Assembly: GCF_947461875.1 (NCBI RefSeq)
Contig: NC_091492.1
Span: forward strand, 29,555,822 to 29,619,821
Origin: Haliaeetus albicilla
Lineage: Eukaryota; Chordata; Aves; Accipitriformes; Accipitridae
Direction of reading: 5' to 3'
DNA length: 64,000 bases
In this document: positions 45,481 through 58,020 of the stretch, piece after piece
Layout of the letters: each line of letters starts with the position of its first letter
How positions within the stretch are numbered: position 1 is the first letter of the stretch
Made by a program: the position numbers and the translations under genes
Notes under the pieces: model-generated
The model's database searches: none
Seen by the model: only the letters and a program-made list of their open reading frames with translations
Told to the model about the DNA's origin: nothing

Positions 45481-48400
45481 CCCTGTATTTCACCAGGATG
45501 AACAATTGGAGCAGATCTTTGCGATCTTTTGTAAATGGTTTAACACCAGAGCTCAGGATCCTCTGGGGTGTGCAGCAAGAGTTCTGCCTAGCCATTGAGG
45601 AACATCCCTTGCATTTCAAGCGTGCCTTTCTGCTGGGCTCTTCCCAGCAGTGATTTGCCATGAGAAGCTCCCCTAACCCTTGCTGCCGTGGCATGCTTGG
45701 CAGTGTACTCGGGTATTACACAACGCCAGCCATAAATGGGCTCCTTCCAGCCAGCGCCTCTTTGATCAGCTTCCCCCGAGTGTGCAAAAGTTACTTCTAA
45801 GCCTTTGCTTGTCCTCAAAGCGTGAAGCCAGCTTCAGAACTGGGCTGCGCTATTTTTTTCATTTTCTCTTCGGTCTTTTCTTGTTTACCTCTTGTGCGAA
45901 GTGTTTGAGAGGGAAATGAGCTGTGCCCACCATGGGGTATGGTGGGGAAATTGCTCTTAGACCTTGTCTACGCTCAGGGAATGCTGACATAATTTCTCAG
46001 GCGCGGGGAGCCCTGGAGTAGCAGGTCCTGCAGCTCATAGCATTCCCACCTCTCTGTCCCTGAGATCAGTGTGCCCTGCCAGAGCTGTCTTGGGGCTCAG
46101 GGATGAGGCAGCAGGTAAGACTGATGTACAAGAGGTCAAAATAACACAGCAGCTGCTAAAGCCGAACCAGTGACTTGTTTCATATCTAACAGGGCTGTTT
46201 ACTGGTATTCTAAGAGCAGAGAAAATGCTGGATGGATGTTGTAAACGCTGTGTAGGAGCTGTTTCCTTCAATGTAAATGAGCTGGTGGACTGGCCTTCCA
46301 GTACACTGTGCTCATGGTGCCTGGCTTCGGGAGAAGATGACAAAAGCATCTGGCAGAGTGTTTGATGTTTGTGAGATGTCATTTCTGATTCAGTCTCCAC
46401 CCAAGTAGTGTTTGGAGGATCCAGGAATGCAGGTGAAGCACCTGAAAGGAGGTTCTTGAGTATTTCCAGTTGGCAGAGAAGTGAAAAATACTCTGAATCT
46501 CAAGAAGCAAGTGCTGAGAAGGCATCCATCCAGCTGTGGCCCTGGAGCAGAGCTCCTGCAAGCAGTTACTCTTACGCAGACCAAATGGCTTGGGTTTGTT
46601 CATGTGCTGAAGAGGAGTTCAGATCCAGACAGCAGAGAAGGGGGATGCTGGCACGGAGTTGCTGGAAACAGACGGGTGAGACTGGACTGGCCAAGACGTG
46701 TCCCAGTGGGCTCCCTCCAGCATGACCGTGATTCAGTAACGCTGAAGTTCACGAGAGCACTTGACTTGCTCTTTTCTCATGTTCTGCACCAAAGGTCTTG
46801 GCATCCTTCAGACATCAGCTAACCAGCTCCTTGGGATGTGTCTCCTTCTCCTTCACTTGCCTTTTCAGGTGGGGCAGGTGAAGCCTGCGGTGGTGAGAGG
46901 ACAGACTCTGATCATACAGCTGAGAAGCTGGGGCAGAATTCAGCTGGCATGGAGTGCCCTGCTGCAGCCCCAGCCTCCCTGCGTGCCCAGGGTATGTGGT
47001 CTCTGCTTTAAAAGAGGCAGAACGCAGAAGCAGGGAGTGGGTTTGACAAGAGCACAGTAGTCTCGGGTTTGTGTAATGAGTTGGAATTGCAAACCTTGCG
47101 AATCTAGTGATGAGAAAAGAGTAGAGCGCACTGCAGTTGTCTCTATGGGAGGTCTGACCTTTCTGAGCTTGAAATTCAGGACTGAGAAAGCAAAATCCTG
47201 GCTTTTTGGCAAATGATACGAGTTTTCCTCTAGACCATCTGGAATGGAGTTTGGGATTGGTTTGTTTTGGGGTTTTTTTTTTGCTTTAGGGTGTCTTTTT
47301 TTAGCAGGCAAGACATCTAGAGAGTGGATAAGGAATCAGGCAGGAGCAGGAAAGGCAGCAGGCCTGCAGCTCATGCACAGAAGCCATTTGCAAAGGCTGT
47401 AATGCTGCTGAACAGCCTCTTGCTTTAGCCTCCCCAGCATGGCCAAGAGGGGAGCTGAAGGGCTCCTGCCAGCTCTTCAGTGTCAGCAGGGTCAGAGGGA
47501 GTTCTAGCCTGTCCCTGCCGCGCTCCGGCCTTGCAGGATGCCACCAAGCTCCCGGGTTTGCCTTTTGCTGGCTGAGGAGCCAGATCTGGCTTTGAAGAGT
47601 CTCCATGGCTCAGTGCTTCCAAGCGACTTGGGGTCTGAGCCCTGGCATCTGCATAGCACCTGGGTAGGGCCGAAGGGACATGGTAGGGGAGCTGCACGTT
47701 GGCATCAGCAAAGGCCCCGGGGGAGTCACAGAGTGGTAAATCTTGTTTGTGGAGGGAGAGCAAGTTCTAGCAGAGATGGGTTGTGCCTTCGTCACACCCA
47801 GGTTGCGGCAGGGTCATGCACATCTCCTCTTTGCTGGTGTTTATTAGTGCTGTCGCTCAAAAGATCCTGGCGTAAATAAGGCCCTTGGCTCAGGTGGCTG
47901 CTCATTCGAACAAATCAATTCAATTAAATTGGACTGGGTGGAGGTGCAATATGGGTGCGAAAGGCTGTGGCAGAGGGCTGTAAATCCTGCTTTCTGCAGC
48001 GCTGGAGCTGCCCCTGCGCTTTCCATCTTCCCCCTTTCTCTGAAATCAAAACCCTTTTCCAGCTCCTTCCCTTGTCCTTGTTTCTGCTCTTCTTCAGGAG
48101 GAGGGGAGGCTGGCAGGGCAAGAATTGCAGAGCAGGAGAGCCAATAAATCATTGCTGTATTTTGCACGAAGCCACATGTGGCCGTGTGCTCCCACCGTGG
48201 GCAGCACTGTGACCCAGACTCCGCAGAAGCGGCCGCCTGGCCTTGCTGAGCATTGCCTGCCCGAGGAGTCAGCCCTTCTGAGAGCTCGCCTCATTCCAGA
48301 GAAACACTAATTTGCTAGGGGTAATTTATTTCGCAGTGGTTTTGCTGCTTGGGGGGGCAATAAAAGCAGACAGGTTGATCTCAGCTGTGTTTGAATGCAG

Positions 48401-51370
48401 CTTCCCTGCCGGCTTCTGCGCGTAACTGCTGCTGCGGCTGGTTCCCTGCTCTGCCACGATTGAACAAAAACTCACAAACAGCTCCTGGGTTAATGAGATT
48501 AAATGTATCCAGTGGAACATCTCTATTTGTCTGGAATGTGCTTCTTGTCCAGGCGCTATTTAAATCCGTGTTTGAAGTCGTGAAGCTTTGCAAATCCGCC
48601 TCTCTGTGGGCACCATCTCCAAGTTTTGGTCCGAAGTGGGATTGAAATTTCCCCCTTGGGCTCATCAAAGCTTTCCCCAGTGCTGAGCCGTGCTGGCAGC
48701 CAGCTGACAGGCTGATCCCCCAGACCCAGGGGCATCCGTTGTCATGCCGCTGGTAGCTCCCTGCACTTGTTTGGCAGCCGAATGGGAGGAGTGGGGATTT
48801 TGAAATAAGCACAGCAGGGAAGAAAACCCCATGATCTAAAGCAAGCAAGCAAAATCTCATTTTCTCCTTGAATTTCAGAGGGCTGAGCAGCAAAAAAACA
48901 ATTATTTCCCTGCGACTTTGCTGGGTAGATCTATAATTCCTGAGTCACGGGGGACAAGCACTCTGAAAGCGAGCTGCTGGCTGATGGATAACCAGGGTGA
49001 GGGTGGGGACGATGATCTGCTGGCACAGAGCACTCCCACTGCCTGCCACACGGTAAATCAGCGCAGCGGGGAGAGACCTCCTCGGGGCTGCAGAGACGCC
49101 TCCATCCCTTGCTCCTGGGACCCATCGTGGCTTGCTGAGCCTCAGACATGCGGGGCCAAGGTCTGGCAGGGCAGAAAATAGCAATGCTATGAAGAGATGT
49201 GTGGAAGGAGCAAGCGATTCCATGTTGCATTTTCCCCCCTTGGTGCACAGAGTTTTATGTACTGTAAAATTTGTGTTATTGGCAATGGCATTTTGGCTGA
49301 GGTTTGTACAAGGCAGTGCTGCTAAATATAAAGCAATTGTTATTTCTTTCAAGCATAGCTTTAATTTTTCTCTAATCCCATGGCACAGAAATTCGAAATC
49401 TGCTCAGGTTGGGAGCAGGGCTGTGCTCTGAGGTCCCAGGGGACAGCTCCGGCTCCCTGCTGGAGCCAGCAGTAGCCTGTTGCAGTTTTAATTTCCAGGG
49501 AAAATCAGCTAAAGCCCTCCCAGCCCAACTGGCTCTTTTCTGGTATTCCAGTGATGTTCGAGTCAGTCCTCTGCCTAATTAGCTTGTAAATATTACGGCA
49601 AGTTTTTTTTCTTTTTAGGCCAAGTGCACCACATTAGTAAGTGGAAGGAGAAATCCATTATGCAAACCATGAAGGAAAAGCATCTGTTTCCCTCTCTCCC
49701 ACTCCCAGCACAACCTGCCACTTAAATGGAACAAAGACACAGCTCTGAAAAGTACCTCTTCTTGTTGGAGAAGAGAGAGACACACTTTGAAGTGTTGGTA
49801 TTGAAGTTTCTCTGAAGGACCGTGCAGCTGGGGCATAGAATGTGTCGGGAACCATGGCAGAGGGTGAGAAATGCACTCTCTGTGTCAGCAGAGGGGACAC
49901 TCGCTGGGTGCACAGAGCAGGACCAGGGTGAAATCCCCCAGAACATGCATCAGCCTTAGTAAAAGTGTTTGACAGTTGCACTCCAGCAGGAATTAGGGAG
50001 ATGTCCCTGTGTCGGCTGAGTTGCCTGCACCTGACAGTCCTGGAGAACAGAGCTGGGGTTCCCTGGGTGCTGCCCGTCTGTGCGGAGCATCCCTCGCTGC
50101 TGCCCCTGAGTGTGGTTTTCTCTGGGAAGCTGCTTAAAATGTGCTCGGCAGGGGAAAGCTCAGCAGGGCCAGGGCTGTGCCTGGAGACTGAGGCTGGAGA
50201 AATGTAATTTAGCACCTTAGCTTCTGATTAAAATGACTTCACGGGGTTGAGAGGGGCGTTGGCAGAGTCAGAGCTGGCAGTATGCCATCCGTGGGGCTGG
50301 CTGTGCTGGGGGCAGGCGGGGACGAAGCATGGCCTCAAACTGTGCTGACCTCCCACCCTCCTGCCATCCTGCCCCTTTCCCGTTTCAGTTTTGATTTTCC
50401 CGACAAAGCCCTGAGTTTGGGCAGCTCTTGGCTTCTGGACTCGTTGGAGAAGCTGTGGTATTTCTTGTTTTTAAGCTTAAAATAGCCTGGAATCGACTCT
50501 TCATGTTTCCTGGAGTCTGCTTCGCTTTCCAAACCTAAGTGAGAGTCACCACGATGCAAGCAGGAATTAAAAGCCATTGCAAGCCCTGGATTGAAATCCG
50601 TGTGTATTTTATGGGCCTGTGACAGCTAATGCAGGAGCTGTTCCCCCGATAAGCATTATTTTGGATCACAATAAAAGCCACATTAGATCAAGGCTTTTGG
50701 CAAGACTCATTTTATAGTGGTTATTAAAGGCTGAAGTGAACTGCTTGGGGATGGGCCCCAGGGTGCATCAGTAAATAGAGAAAGCAGAGGATCAAATGAA
50801 ATGAAACATGTTTGGGGTCTCTGAAAACCATCTTTAGAAAGAGCTTGGCATTATTATTATTTTTGGTCTAATGTTGTTTTCTGCCTAAGTAATGTCGGGG
50901 AAGTGTCTTGAGTAGCTTCCTAATTTGTGAGGGTCCCAAAGGCATAACGTTCGGAAGGAATTGGATTAACACATGAAAAATAAATTACAGGCTGAGTGCT
51001 CGTTAGATGATTTTGAATTAATTTATTGATCTGAGGCTGGAGTCTTAGAAAATAGAGGGGAAAAATAACTGATGGCACTTCATCCCCAAACACAGGCGAT
51101 TCTTTTACTGAATAAATGAGGATCAGGCAGCAGTTTTCTGGTGACACCTTTGATTTCAGGAGCTCATCGAGCTGCATGGAGGGGCAGAGCTGTCGGGCTC
51201 GGGGCTCCCACGGACCCATTGGGGCAGGTGAAAAAGCCCAAGGGACTGCCCTGGCTTTGGCAGCCTGCGATGGCCCAGGGGAAGAGTGGGAAGCTGCGCA
51301 ATGCTGTGCCCTGCTCCATCACGCGCAGTGATAAATCTCCCTCCTGAAGATGCTGTGGTCCCCCGGGAGT
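45481..51370. other. Non-coding region upstream of FICD, second part
   Basis: No coding exon seen. AT-rich islands occur near 47870-47940, 48300-48400, 48890-48960, 50560-50720 and 50900-51120; each contains TAAT or AATAAA-like cores within otherwise GC-balanced DNA. No transposon with recognisable ends was found before 51376. Confidence 0.55.
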
Positions 51371-51375
51371 GGGGT

Positions 51376-51640
51376 GGTAGAGAAAATGGAGCCAGGCTCT
51401 TCTTGGAGGTGCAGAGTGAAAGGCAAAAGGCAGATGGCAGGAGGGGATGCTCCACTGGGAAAAAAAAAAGGAAAAAGCCTTTTGCGGTGTGTGTGTGGGG
51501 ATCTCCGTCCTTGGGGATCCTCAGAGCTCACCTGGAGAAGGTCCTGAGCTGCCTGAAGTACTGGGAGGCTGGCTCTGCTTTGAACAAAGGCTCGGGCCAG
51601 GTGATCTCCAAGGTCCCTTCCAACCTCAGTTAATCTGTGA
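51376..51640 (+). mobile_element. CR1 LINE 3'-end fragment, about 265 bp
   Basis: Starts within agaaaatggagccaggctct, continues through a diverged body (gatctccgtccttggggat, ggagaaggtcctgagctgcc), and ends in the CR1 terminus ccaggtgatctccaaggtcc, cttccaacctcagtt and ctgtgatt. It is 5'-truncated, sense on +, with an internal A run near 51460. Confidence 0.9.
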
Positions 51641-51753
51641 TTAATGAAAATAGCTCCAGATACAAGCATGCTTTTACCCAGCTTGAGCTCCAAATCTGTG
51701 ATTAATGAAAATAGCTCCAGATACAAGCATGCTTTTACCCAGCTTGAGCTCCA
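51632..51753. repeat. Perfect 61-bp tandem duplication
   Basis: 51632-51692 and 51693-51753 are identical over all 61 positions. Each copy begins aatctgtgattaatg and ends cagcttgagctcca. The first copy starts exactly at the terminal octamer of the CR1 fragment. Perfect identity implies a recent event or a collapsed/duplicated assembly. Confidence 0.95.
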
Positions 51754-52189
51754 GCTTGCCTGTCCTTGTTGACCACAGCAGCCAACCAGCACACAGGCAT
51801 AAGTGGTGGAGTACCAGAGCGCAAACCATCAGTGCCCTTGTGCAAAAGGCACTCAAACAGGGTTGGCTTGAACAGCAAAAAAAATTTTTTTTTGCCAAAT
51901 ATTTGTGGAAACTGTAACAGGCATTTGCCATTCCATATTATTTTCTTTTTTCTTGCTGCTTTCTCAGTCTGAGGGAGCTGTGCCCTCTCTCGAGGTGCTC
52001 TCTGCCCAGTGCGGGCCTGCTACAGCAAAGTTTCAGTGAAAGCTGGAAACTTGGCAAACTTCTGCAGTATAAAGTGAAGCCGGTGTTTCTTTTTAAAGGC
52101 TGAAAGTAAATTCATCCCAGGAACTGACAGTCCATTAAAAACAAAGATAACAGACTCTCTGGGTGCGTCTCTGCTGGCAGTCGTCTGGC

Positions 52190-52270
52190 TTCCCATATTT
52201 ACTTGATAACGTGATGGCTAGCGCAGCAGGCACTGATATCTAAAAATAAATGAGGGAGCTATTCCTTTGG
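52190..52270. promoter_or_regulatory. Candidate enhancer with MEF2-type site
   Basis: CTAAAAATAA at 52240-52249 is an exact match to the MEF2 consensus YTAWWWWTAR. It lies next to a GATA-containing ttgataacg near 52203 and a GCTAGC palindrome. Motif matches alone, so function is speculative. Confidence 0.25.
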
Positions 52271-53439
52271 GCTCCGGGTTAATCTGGTTTGGGGGAAAAT
52301 GGTCCATAGTGCAAGCTCAGGAGATCACAGTACTTAGTTTTTTTAACATAAAGTAGGATCTGTAGTACCGTGCCATATAAAAGAAGAGCAGCTGTAATGA
52401 GATATTTATCACAAGGCACATGGTGTGTTTTTCCACACAGGTCAGTGCGGGTGTGCCTCCCGCCATGCTGCTCTTACTGGTGTTACTGGTCCTGCTCTCG
52501 GTGAGGTTTTGGTTCCAACATGCTTGTTTGGGTCTGCCTGCCCCGGGGTCGGTGCAATCCCTCTTGCCATGGCATCACTTGGAGCAGGTCAGTGGTGCCC
52601 ACCCAGCCTCACCACTGTCCTCCTGGTTTGTACTGGAAGCAGTGGGATGGGGTTGCTGGGGTTGGCTGTGCCTATTGCCACCCTGGATGGGGGAAAGGGC
52701 TGACCTGAGGAGCTCGGATATACCTGGAGGATTTATTTGCCCCAAAGGCTCCTGCGGCAATGATCTGGGTGTAGATGGCTGGACTCTGCTCCAAGCTGCC
52801 AGCTGTGGGTTTTGGCCATCGGCAAGGTGGACACTGCTGGGCATGGGCTGGCCTCACGCTGGCATGAGCTGAGTCCCCTAGGACATGCAGGGACCCTCGG
52901 TGGATGGGTCTGCCGGGGTCCTCCACCCACCAGCAGCAGCATCGCTAATTTATACCCCACTATCCACAGCACAGCCCCTCTGGACCATAACCCGCTTATT
53001 AAAGTCAATTAACTCATTAACTCTGCACGCAGGGAGCTTTGTCTTAAAAAATAAAGAAAGCGAAATTTTCACTCTGAACTGGGTCAGAAGCTTTTCTTTC
53101 CTTTTTTAAATTTTTTTTCCCTCTTTCCTTCCTGGAGACAGGTTTGGACTTTGTTCAGCAGCAGCAGCCGGCAGCTCGGCTGTGGCCATCTCACGGTCTT
53201 CCTTGACAGTGGACATAAATTCTCCCGAAGGAGAATACGCTGATGCTGAGCCGCTGCTGCAAATCCTGTTGCAGGGAGGCCAGGACTGTGCCGGGAGCTC
53301 TCCCATGGTGAGCGGCGCTGCCAGGGCTGTTTTGGGGTCCAAGCCCGTGTGCGGGATAGATGGGGGGTCCTTCAGGAGTCCTGAAGGAGGAGCAACACTT
53401 CAGATTAAAGGATTTGCCAACATCTAATGAAACAAGAGC

Positions 53440-53610
53440 CTCCAGGCTTCCATTAATTAACAAATTAGCTCATCAAGAGTCTCCCTAATTTGTCGAATAT
53501 AAAGCTGCCCTATTAATTAAACAAGAGGACAGATTTTAATTTGCCTGGCAAAATTGCACATTTAATTGATAAATGACTCATTTAAACCGTTCTTGGTGAA
53601 AGTTTCCAGA
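53440..53610. promoter_or_regulatory. Candidate conserved element with clustered homeodomain sites
   Basis: Contains two TTAATTAA palindromes exactly 60 bp apart (53453-53460 and 53513-53520), plus aaattag, ctaattt, tttaattg and tgataaatgactcattt, all within about 170 bp between GC-rich flanks. This is the densest TAAT cluster that I noticed in the window. Confidence 0.4.
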
Positions 53611-56600
53611 AGAAGTGATGGAGGACGAGCGAGGCGTCAGCGCCGGGGTCCTCTGAGCGAGCAGCACCTGCACCCAGCGCTCGAGCTGCCGGCTTTGTGC
53701 CCGCGCCGTGCTGTGCTCCCCTGCATCGCCGGGGCTTGGGGACCACGGCCCGTCCCCTGCCCGTGCCGATGGTTCCATCACCTCTCCTCCTCCTGCCAAC
53801 CTGCCCTTCTCTCTAGCACTGGGCTTGGCCAGTGCTTAATTGACCCATCTGCTAATCGGGTCTGATTACATCCGACTGCTTGTTCTTCTTCCCCTAAATC
53901 CCCTTAGCTCGCTGTTTTCCGTGGCTGGCAAATTATTTAGCAGGAGCTCCGCACCGACTGCTCACTGGCGGTCCCGGGGCTTTGCTGGGGTTGGGGAGAT
54001 GCTGGGTGGAGGATGGCGGATGCCCAGGCACACGGGTGAAGCACTCAAGGATGAAAATGGAAAACGCTTTACTTCTCCCTCGGGAATTATGGCCCCATCG
54101 TTCTTCCTTGAAGGCAGCTTCAAAAGACCCGCGCCGGTTTGTGCTCCCTGCTAGTGATAAAAGCAGCTCACCGCGCTCACTCGGCCCTGCGGCTGGAATT
54201 TCTTTCTCTGCTTGAAGGACAGGGGAATAAATCAGAGGTCGCCTGACATTCAGATGATCTCCGCGTGGGATTAATTGCTCGCACAGCATCTCCCCGGCCA
54301 GATGTGCTGGGGAAGCAGCATTGAGCCGGTGTACCCCAGGTTCCCCTTTACCAACCTTTTTTTTTTCCCCAAAAAGTAAAGAGAAGTCTTAACGGGAGAG
54401 CGGGTGAATTATGTGGAGTCCTGCCTGAGTTTTCAATTTAGTTCTATTGATTTATAAGGTCTTTTCAATTACTGAATCCTTCTCGGCAGCAGTGTGCGGA
54501 GCAGCTGTACGTGAGCTTCATACTCCATCGGGGCGGGCGCTGTGGCGGGGACCTTCTCTGTCTGCTCCAGGCTGACCGAGGCACAAATAATGAGGATTTC
54601 CTCTGCAACATTTAGTAAATAAAAATCAGGAATTCATTAGCACAGGAACTTGTCTTATATGAAGAAAAGACCAGAGGAAAATGGGGAGTGCAGGAGTTAT
54701 CATGAACATAATATATGAAGCAATTTGAATTCAGGAGAAGGCAATTTGAAATCTTATTAGATTTTCTTCTTTTTTTTTCTTTTCTTATTGTGTGGGCATG
54801 GTTGGGTGATTTCTGAAGGAGCTGGAGATTAAAAAAATACATGGACAAGAAGTAGCCTTCCCTCGCTGTTGGGTTCAGGCCGTCCCCATCACCTCCTGGC
54901 TCTTGGCCAGGAGCTGCCAGCTGGGGAAGACATGAGGGGTCAGGAACCTGAAAAGCTCTGAAATCCACCCAAAATATAGTAGCCCACTCCTGATCATTTC
55001 ACTTTCTCTTCCTAGTGAGTGCTGGAGTATTAATAACCTTTTGGTGTAAAATTACTGCATTTTAAAAATTTCATTATGTCTCTGTGTCACGGGACATAAA
55101 GCAGAGGCAAACCTAATTAAATTACTGAGAATTAAATTGCCGGCCCCTCCAGCAAAGCCTGGGGGAAGGCGGTTGATCCCTCCAGCTTTGCAAAGGATCC
55201 AAATTACTTGACTCAGCTCTTCTCCCCCCAAAGCTGGAGCCAAGCTGCCCGGAGCCATAGGGAAGGAGCCCGGCTCAGCCCCTGCGCCGGCCGTGGGGAA
55301 GCCGGCACGGGACGGAAGCGATGCTCATGGCAGATTTATTTATTGAGGTCCATAATTAATAGAGAAGACATCCGCGGGAGAGGGAAACCATCGCCTCCAT
55401 GAGGACAGGGGGGAGGGCAGGATGGTTTTGGTGCTATTTAAAGGAAAATTTAAAAAGGCAACAGTCTGCAAATACCGAAGTTCCTGCAAGCTCAGCAGAG
55501 CTGGTTCCCTCTGCCAGCGTGGATGCAGGCAGGGGGCTCACGCCTGGGGGACGGTCCCCAGCCCGACTCCCGCTCTGCAGCATCACTGCTGCTGACTCTG
55601 CTTCCCCCATCCTGGGGCTGGTTATTTCAAAATACCTTTGCGGCCCCTTGATGTGGCCTGTTTCTAAAACCCCGGCAGCAATTTGCTGAGGATTTCCTGC
55701 CATTTTGGGAAAGGCCAAGAGCGGGGAGGGGCGAGCGTGGCCGTGCTGCCGGGCTCTGCCTGCGCCCAGCGGCACGTTCCCTGGGTCTGGCTGGGGTGAT
55801 GTAGCCAGCGCCTTTCCAGACCCCTTTGCCGAGCCACCATTGCCCACCGGTGCGGTGCCGGAGCAGCCGCTTCAGCGGCGTTGGGAGCGTTGTTAGTCAC
55901 AGGAGATGAGAATGGCACCGCAGCCATGGCACGTCACACCACATCCTTTGGGAGGGTGCCACATCCATCCCCGTTAGCGATGCCAGGGATGTCTGGCGAG
56001 GCGAGGGGTAATTAAAGTAAATCTGCTTATAAATAGAAAGGTGTGCTCCCTGTGACAGGGGATGTTCCCCATTGCAGGGGGACGCAGGGTCAGACCTTCC
56101 TGCCCAGCTTCCTCCTTCCCCAAGCATTTGAGAGCCAGAACAGACATCGCCGGGCTGCCACCCTTCACTGCCCTTGGGCATATTGGCACGGCCAGTTGCT
56201 CGTCCCCATGGTCCTGGGGTGATGGGGTGCAGCGGCGATACACGAGACCCACCGCCTGGGTCCGGCTGGCTCCACTGACCCCATCCCACATTCTCTGGGG
56301 TGGAGTTTTAACCCCCAAAACCCCACCAAGGGTACCAGGACTAGGCGGCACAGGCCCTTCGGGCTGCGTGGTTCAGGCTGGAGGAGCCTCACTGGGATTG
56401 TTTGGTCTCCTGGGGTGGCAGGGAGGTTTAGTTTTCCCTTTCCAAGGGAGATAATCAGTATTGATGCTGTTCCTCGTCTCCAGAGAAGGGCCAGGCCAGC
56501 CTCACTGTTACGGCTGGTAGAAAGCAGCTTTTCAGCTGCCCCAGAGCAGGTCCATGACCTCCACCATCGGATCTGCAGCAATCTCGGCACCGGCGCTGCC

Positions 56601-57426
56601 ACGTGGATGTGATGCCGGTGCTTTCAGCTGCTCCTGAAATTCCCCCTCCTGAAGGCTCCGCAGGGGCTGGGTGTGCTGCAGCCCCTCAACAGAAGCGAGG
56701 AGGCAGGTTCTTTAATCTGCTGATGGGTTGCACCCTGCGAGATGGAAATCAGGACAGGGCTGCTCTGAGAGATGGTCCCTGAAGGTGCTGCAAGCAGGGC
56801 TGTAGAGGTTCAGATAAGATGATGTCTCACCCGCTGCATCCCTTGTTTCTCTATAATTGCTCCATGCATTTATACCATAGAGCTGGTAGCAATGCTGTGG
56901 GGCTAGTACACTTACCCCTGACCATAGTCCACCCCGCTACCCCGATGCTGGGAGATGAGGATGCAGCCACCTCAAGTCTGCTCCAGCTGAAATTTCAGGT
57001 GCTCCTTCACTTGGTACCGCAGGGAGGGCACTTTTGGGCTGAAGAATAATATTTCTCCCCACCGGAGACTACCAGCCGTAGCAAAAAAACAGCAGCTCTG
57101 CAAGGAAAAGCGCTCGGGAGATAATTACAACTTGTGATGAGGGCTCTCGAGTGTCATATTGCCTGGGGTGAGTGGCTGATAAGCCCCGTGCTCCCCGGGG
57201 AGCGGTGTCTCGGCGAGGTGCCCAAGGCCACTGTGTCCGCCAGGGCCAGCACCAGTGTGGTGATGCTGCGTGGCCGGAGTCAGTCCCCGAGGGCGCCTGG
57301 CACATCTCTGCTGGATCTCAGGTGAGTGGTTTATGAAATGCCTTTTCTCTAAGCAGCAGTGTTGGAGGGAGCCATGATGTCCTCTGCCTTACCTGTAATG
57401 ACATTTTCAAACTAAAATTCCAGCCA

Positions 57427-57462
57427 TTTATATATATAAAAAAATATATATAAATAATATCA
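57427..57462. repeat. AT-rich near-palindrome (TATATA...TATATA)
   Basis: Runs of TA separated by an A7 core (tatatatataaaaaaatata and onward) form an imperfect palindromic microsatellite. Confidence 0.7.
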
Positions 57463-57894
57463 GCTCAATATATCTGCAGCAGGGTTGCCCTGCTCAGCAC
57501 CCGATGTGCACAGGCTGGGATGATGGGTGCAGGGACACCCCACCGCCACCCATCCATCTAGGCTCTGGATGCTCTTAGGACACGCTGAGGGGGCTGATCC
57601 TGCCTGGGGAGGTGCCCCAGCCCCAGGAAGGGCCATGCTGGTGCTGATTGTGGCAGGCTGGCAGGGGGTACCTTTTCTTTGACCATACATCTCCCATAAA
57701 CCATGTTTTTAGGCAACTGTGAACCTGAGCGATAAAGTTATATATGGGGTTCCCATTTTCTGCCCCAGTCGATAATGGAGACAGTAAATGTAGCTCCTGT
57801 TATTCACTGCTGTGGTTTAATACCTCATACTCAGAGGGCTCAGGTTAGAGCCCTTTCTTCCAAGGTAAAAAAAAAAAAAAAGGCAAAATGGAAG

Positions 57895-58020
57895 TAATTT
57901 AAATAGACCATTTATGCTGTTGGTGTTCCAGCAGCTATCACCAGCTCTGTTTGGTGCAGTATGTATAATTTATGAGATTTCATTAATATGCAAAACCACA
58001 CCACTTGATTGGCTCTCCTG
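57895..58020. promoter_or_regulatory. Candidate enhancer with adjacent POU and RUNX-type sites
   Basis: ATGCAAA (57988-57994) abuts AACCACA (57994-58000) within an AT-rich island that also holds TTTAAATAG, ATTTATG and CATTAAT cores. Motif-based inference only. Confidence 0.3.

Larger units (their letters stand above)
51754..56000. other. Non-coding region with AT-rich islands
   Basis: No coding exon, RNA gene or further transposon seen. AT-rich islands rich in TAAT cores lie near 52180-52260, 53440-53600, 54410-54480, 54600-54790, 55010-55150 and 55330-55460, alternating with GC-rich DNA. Confidence 0.55.
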
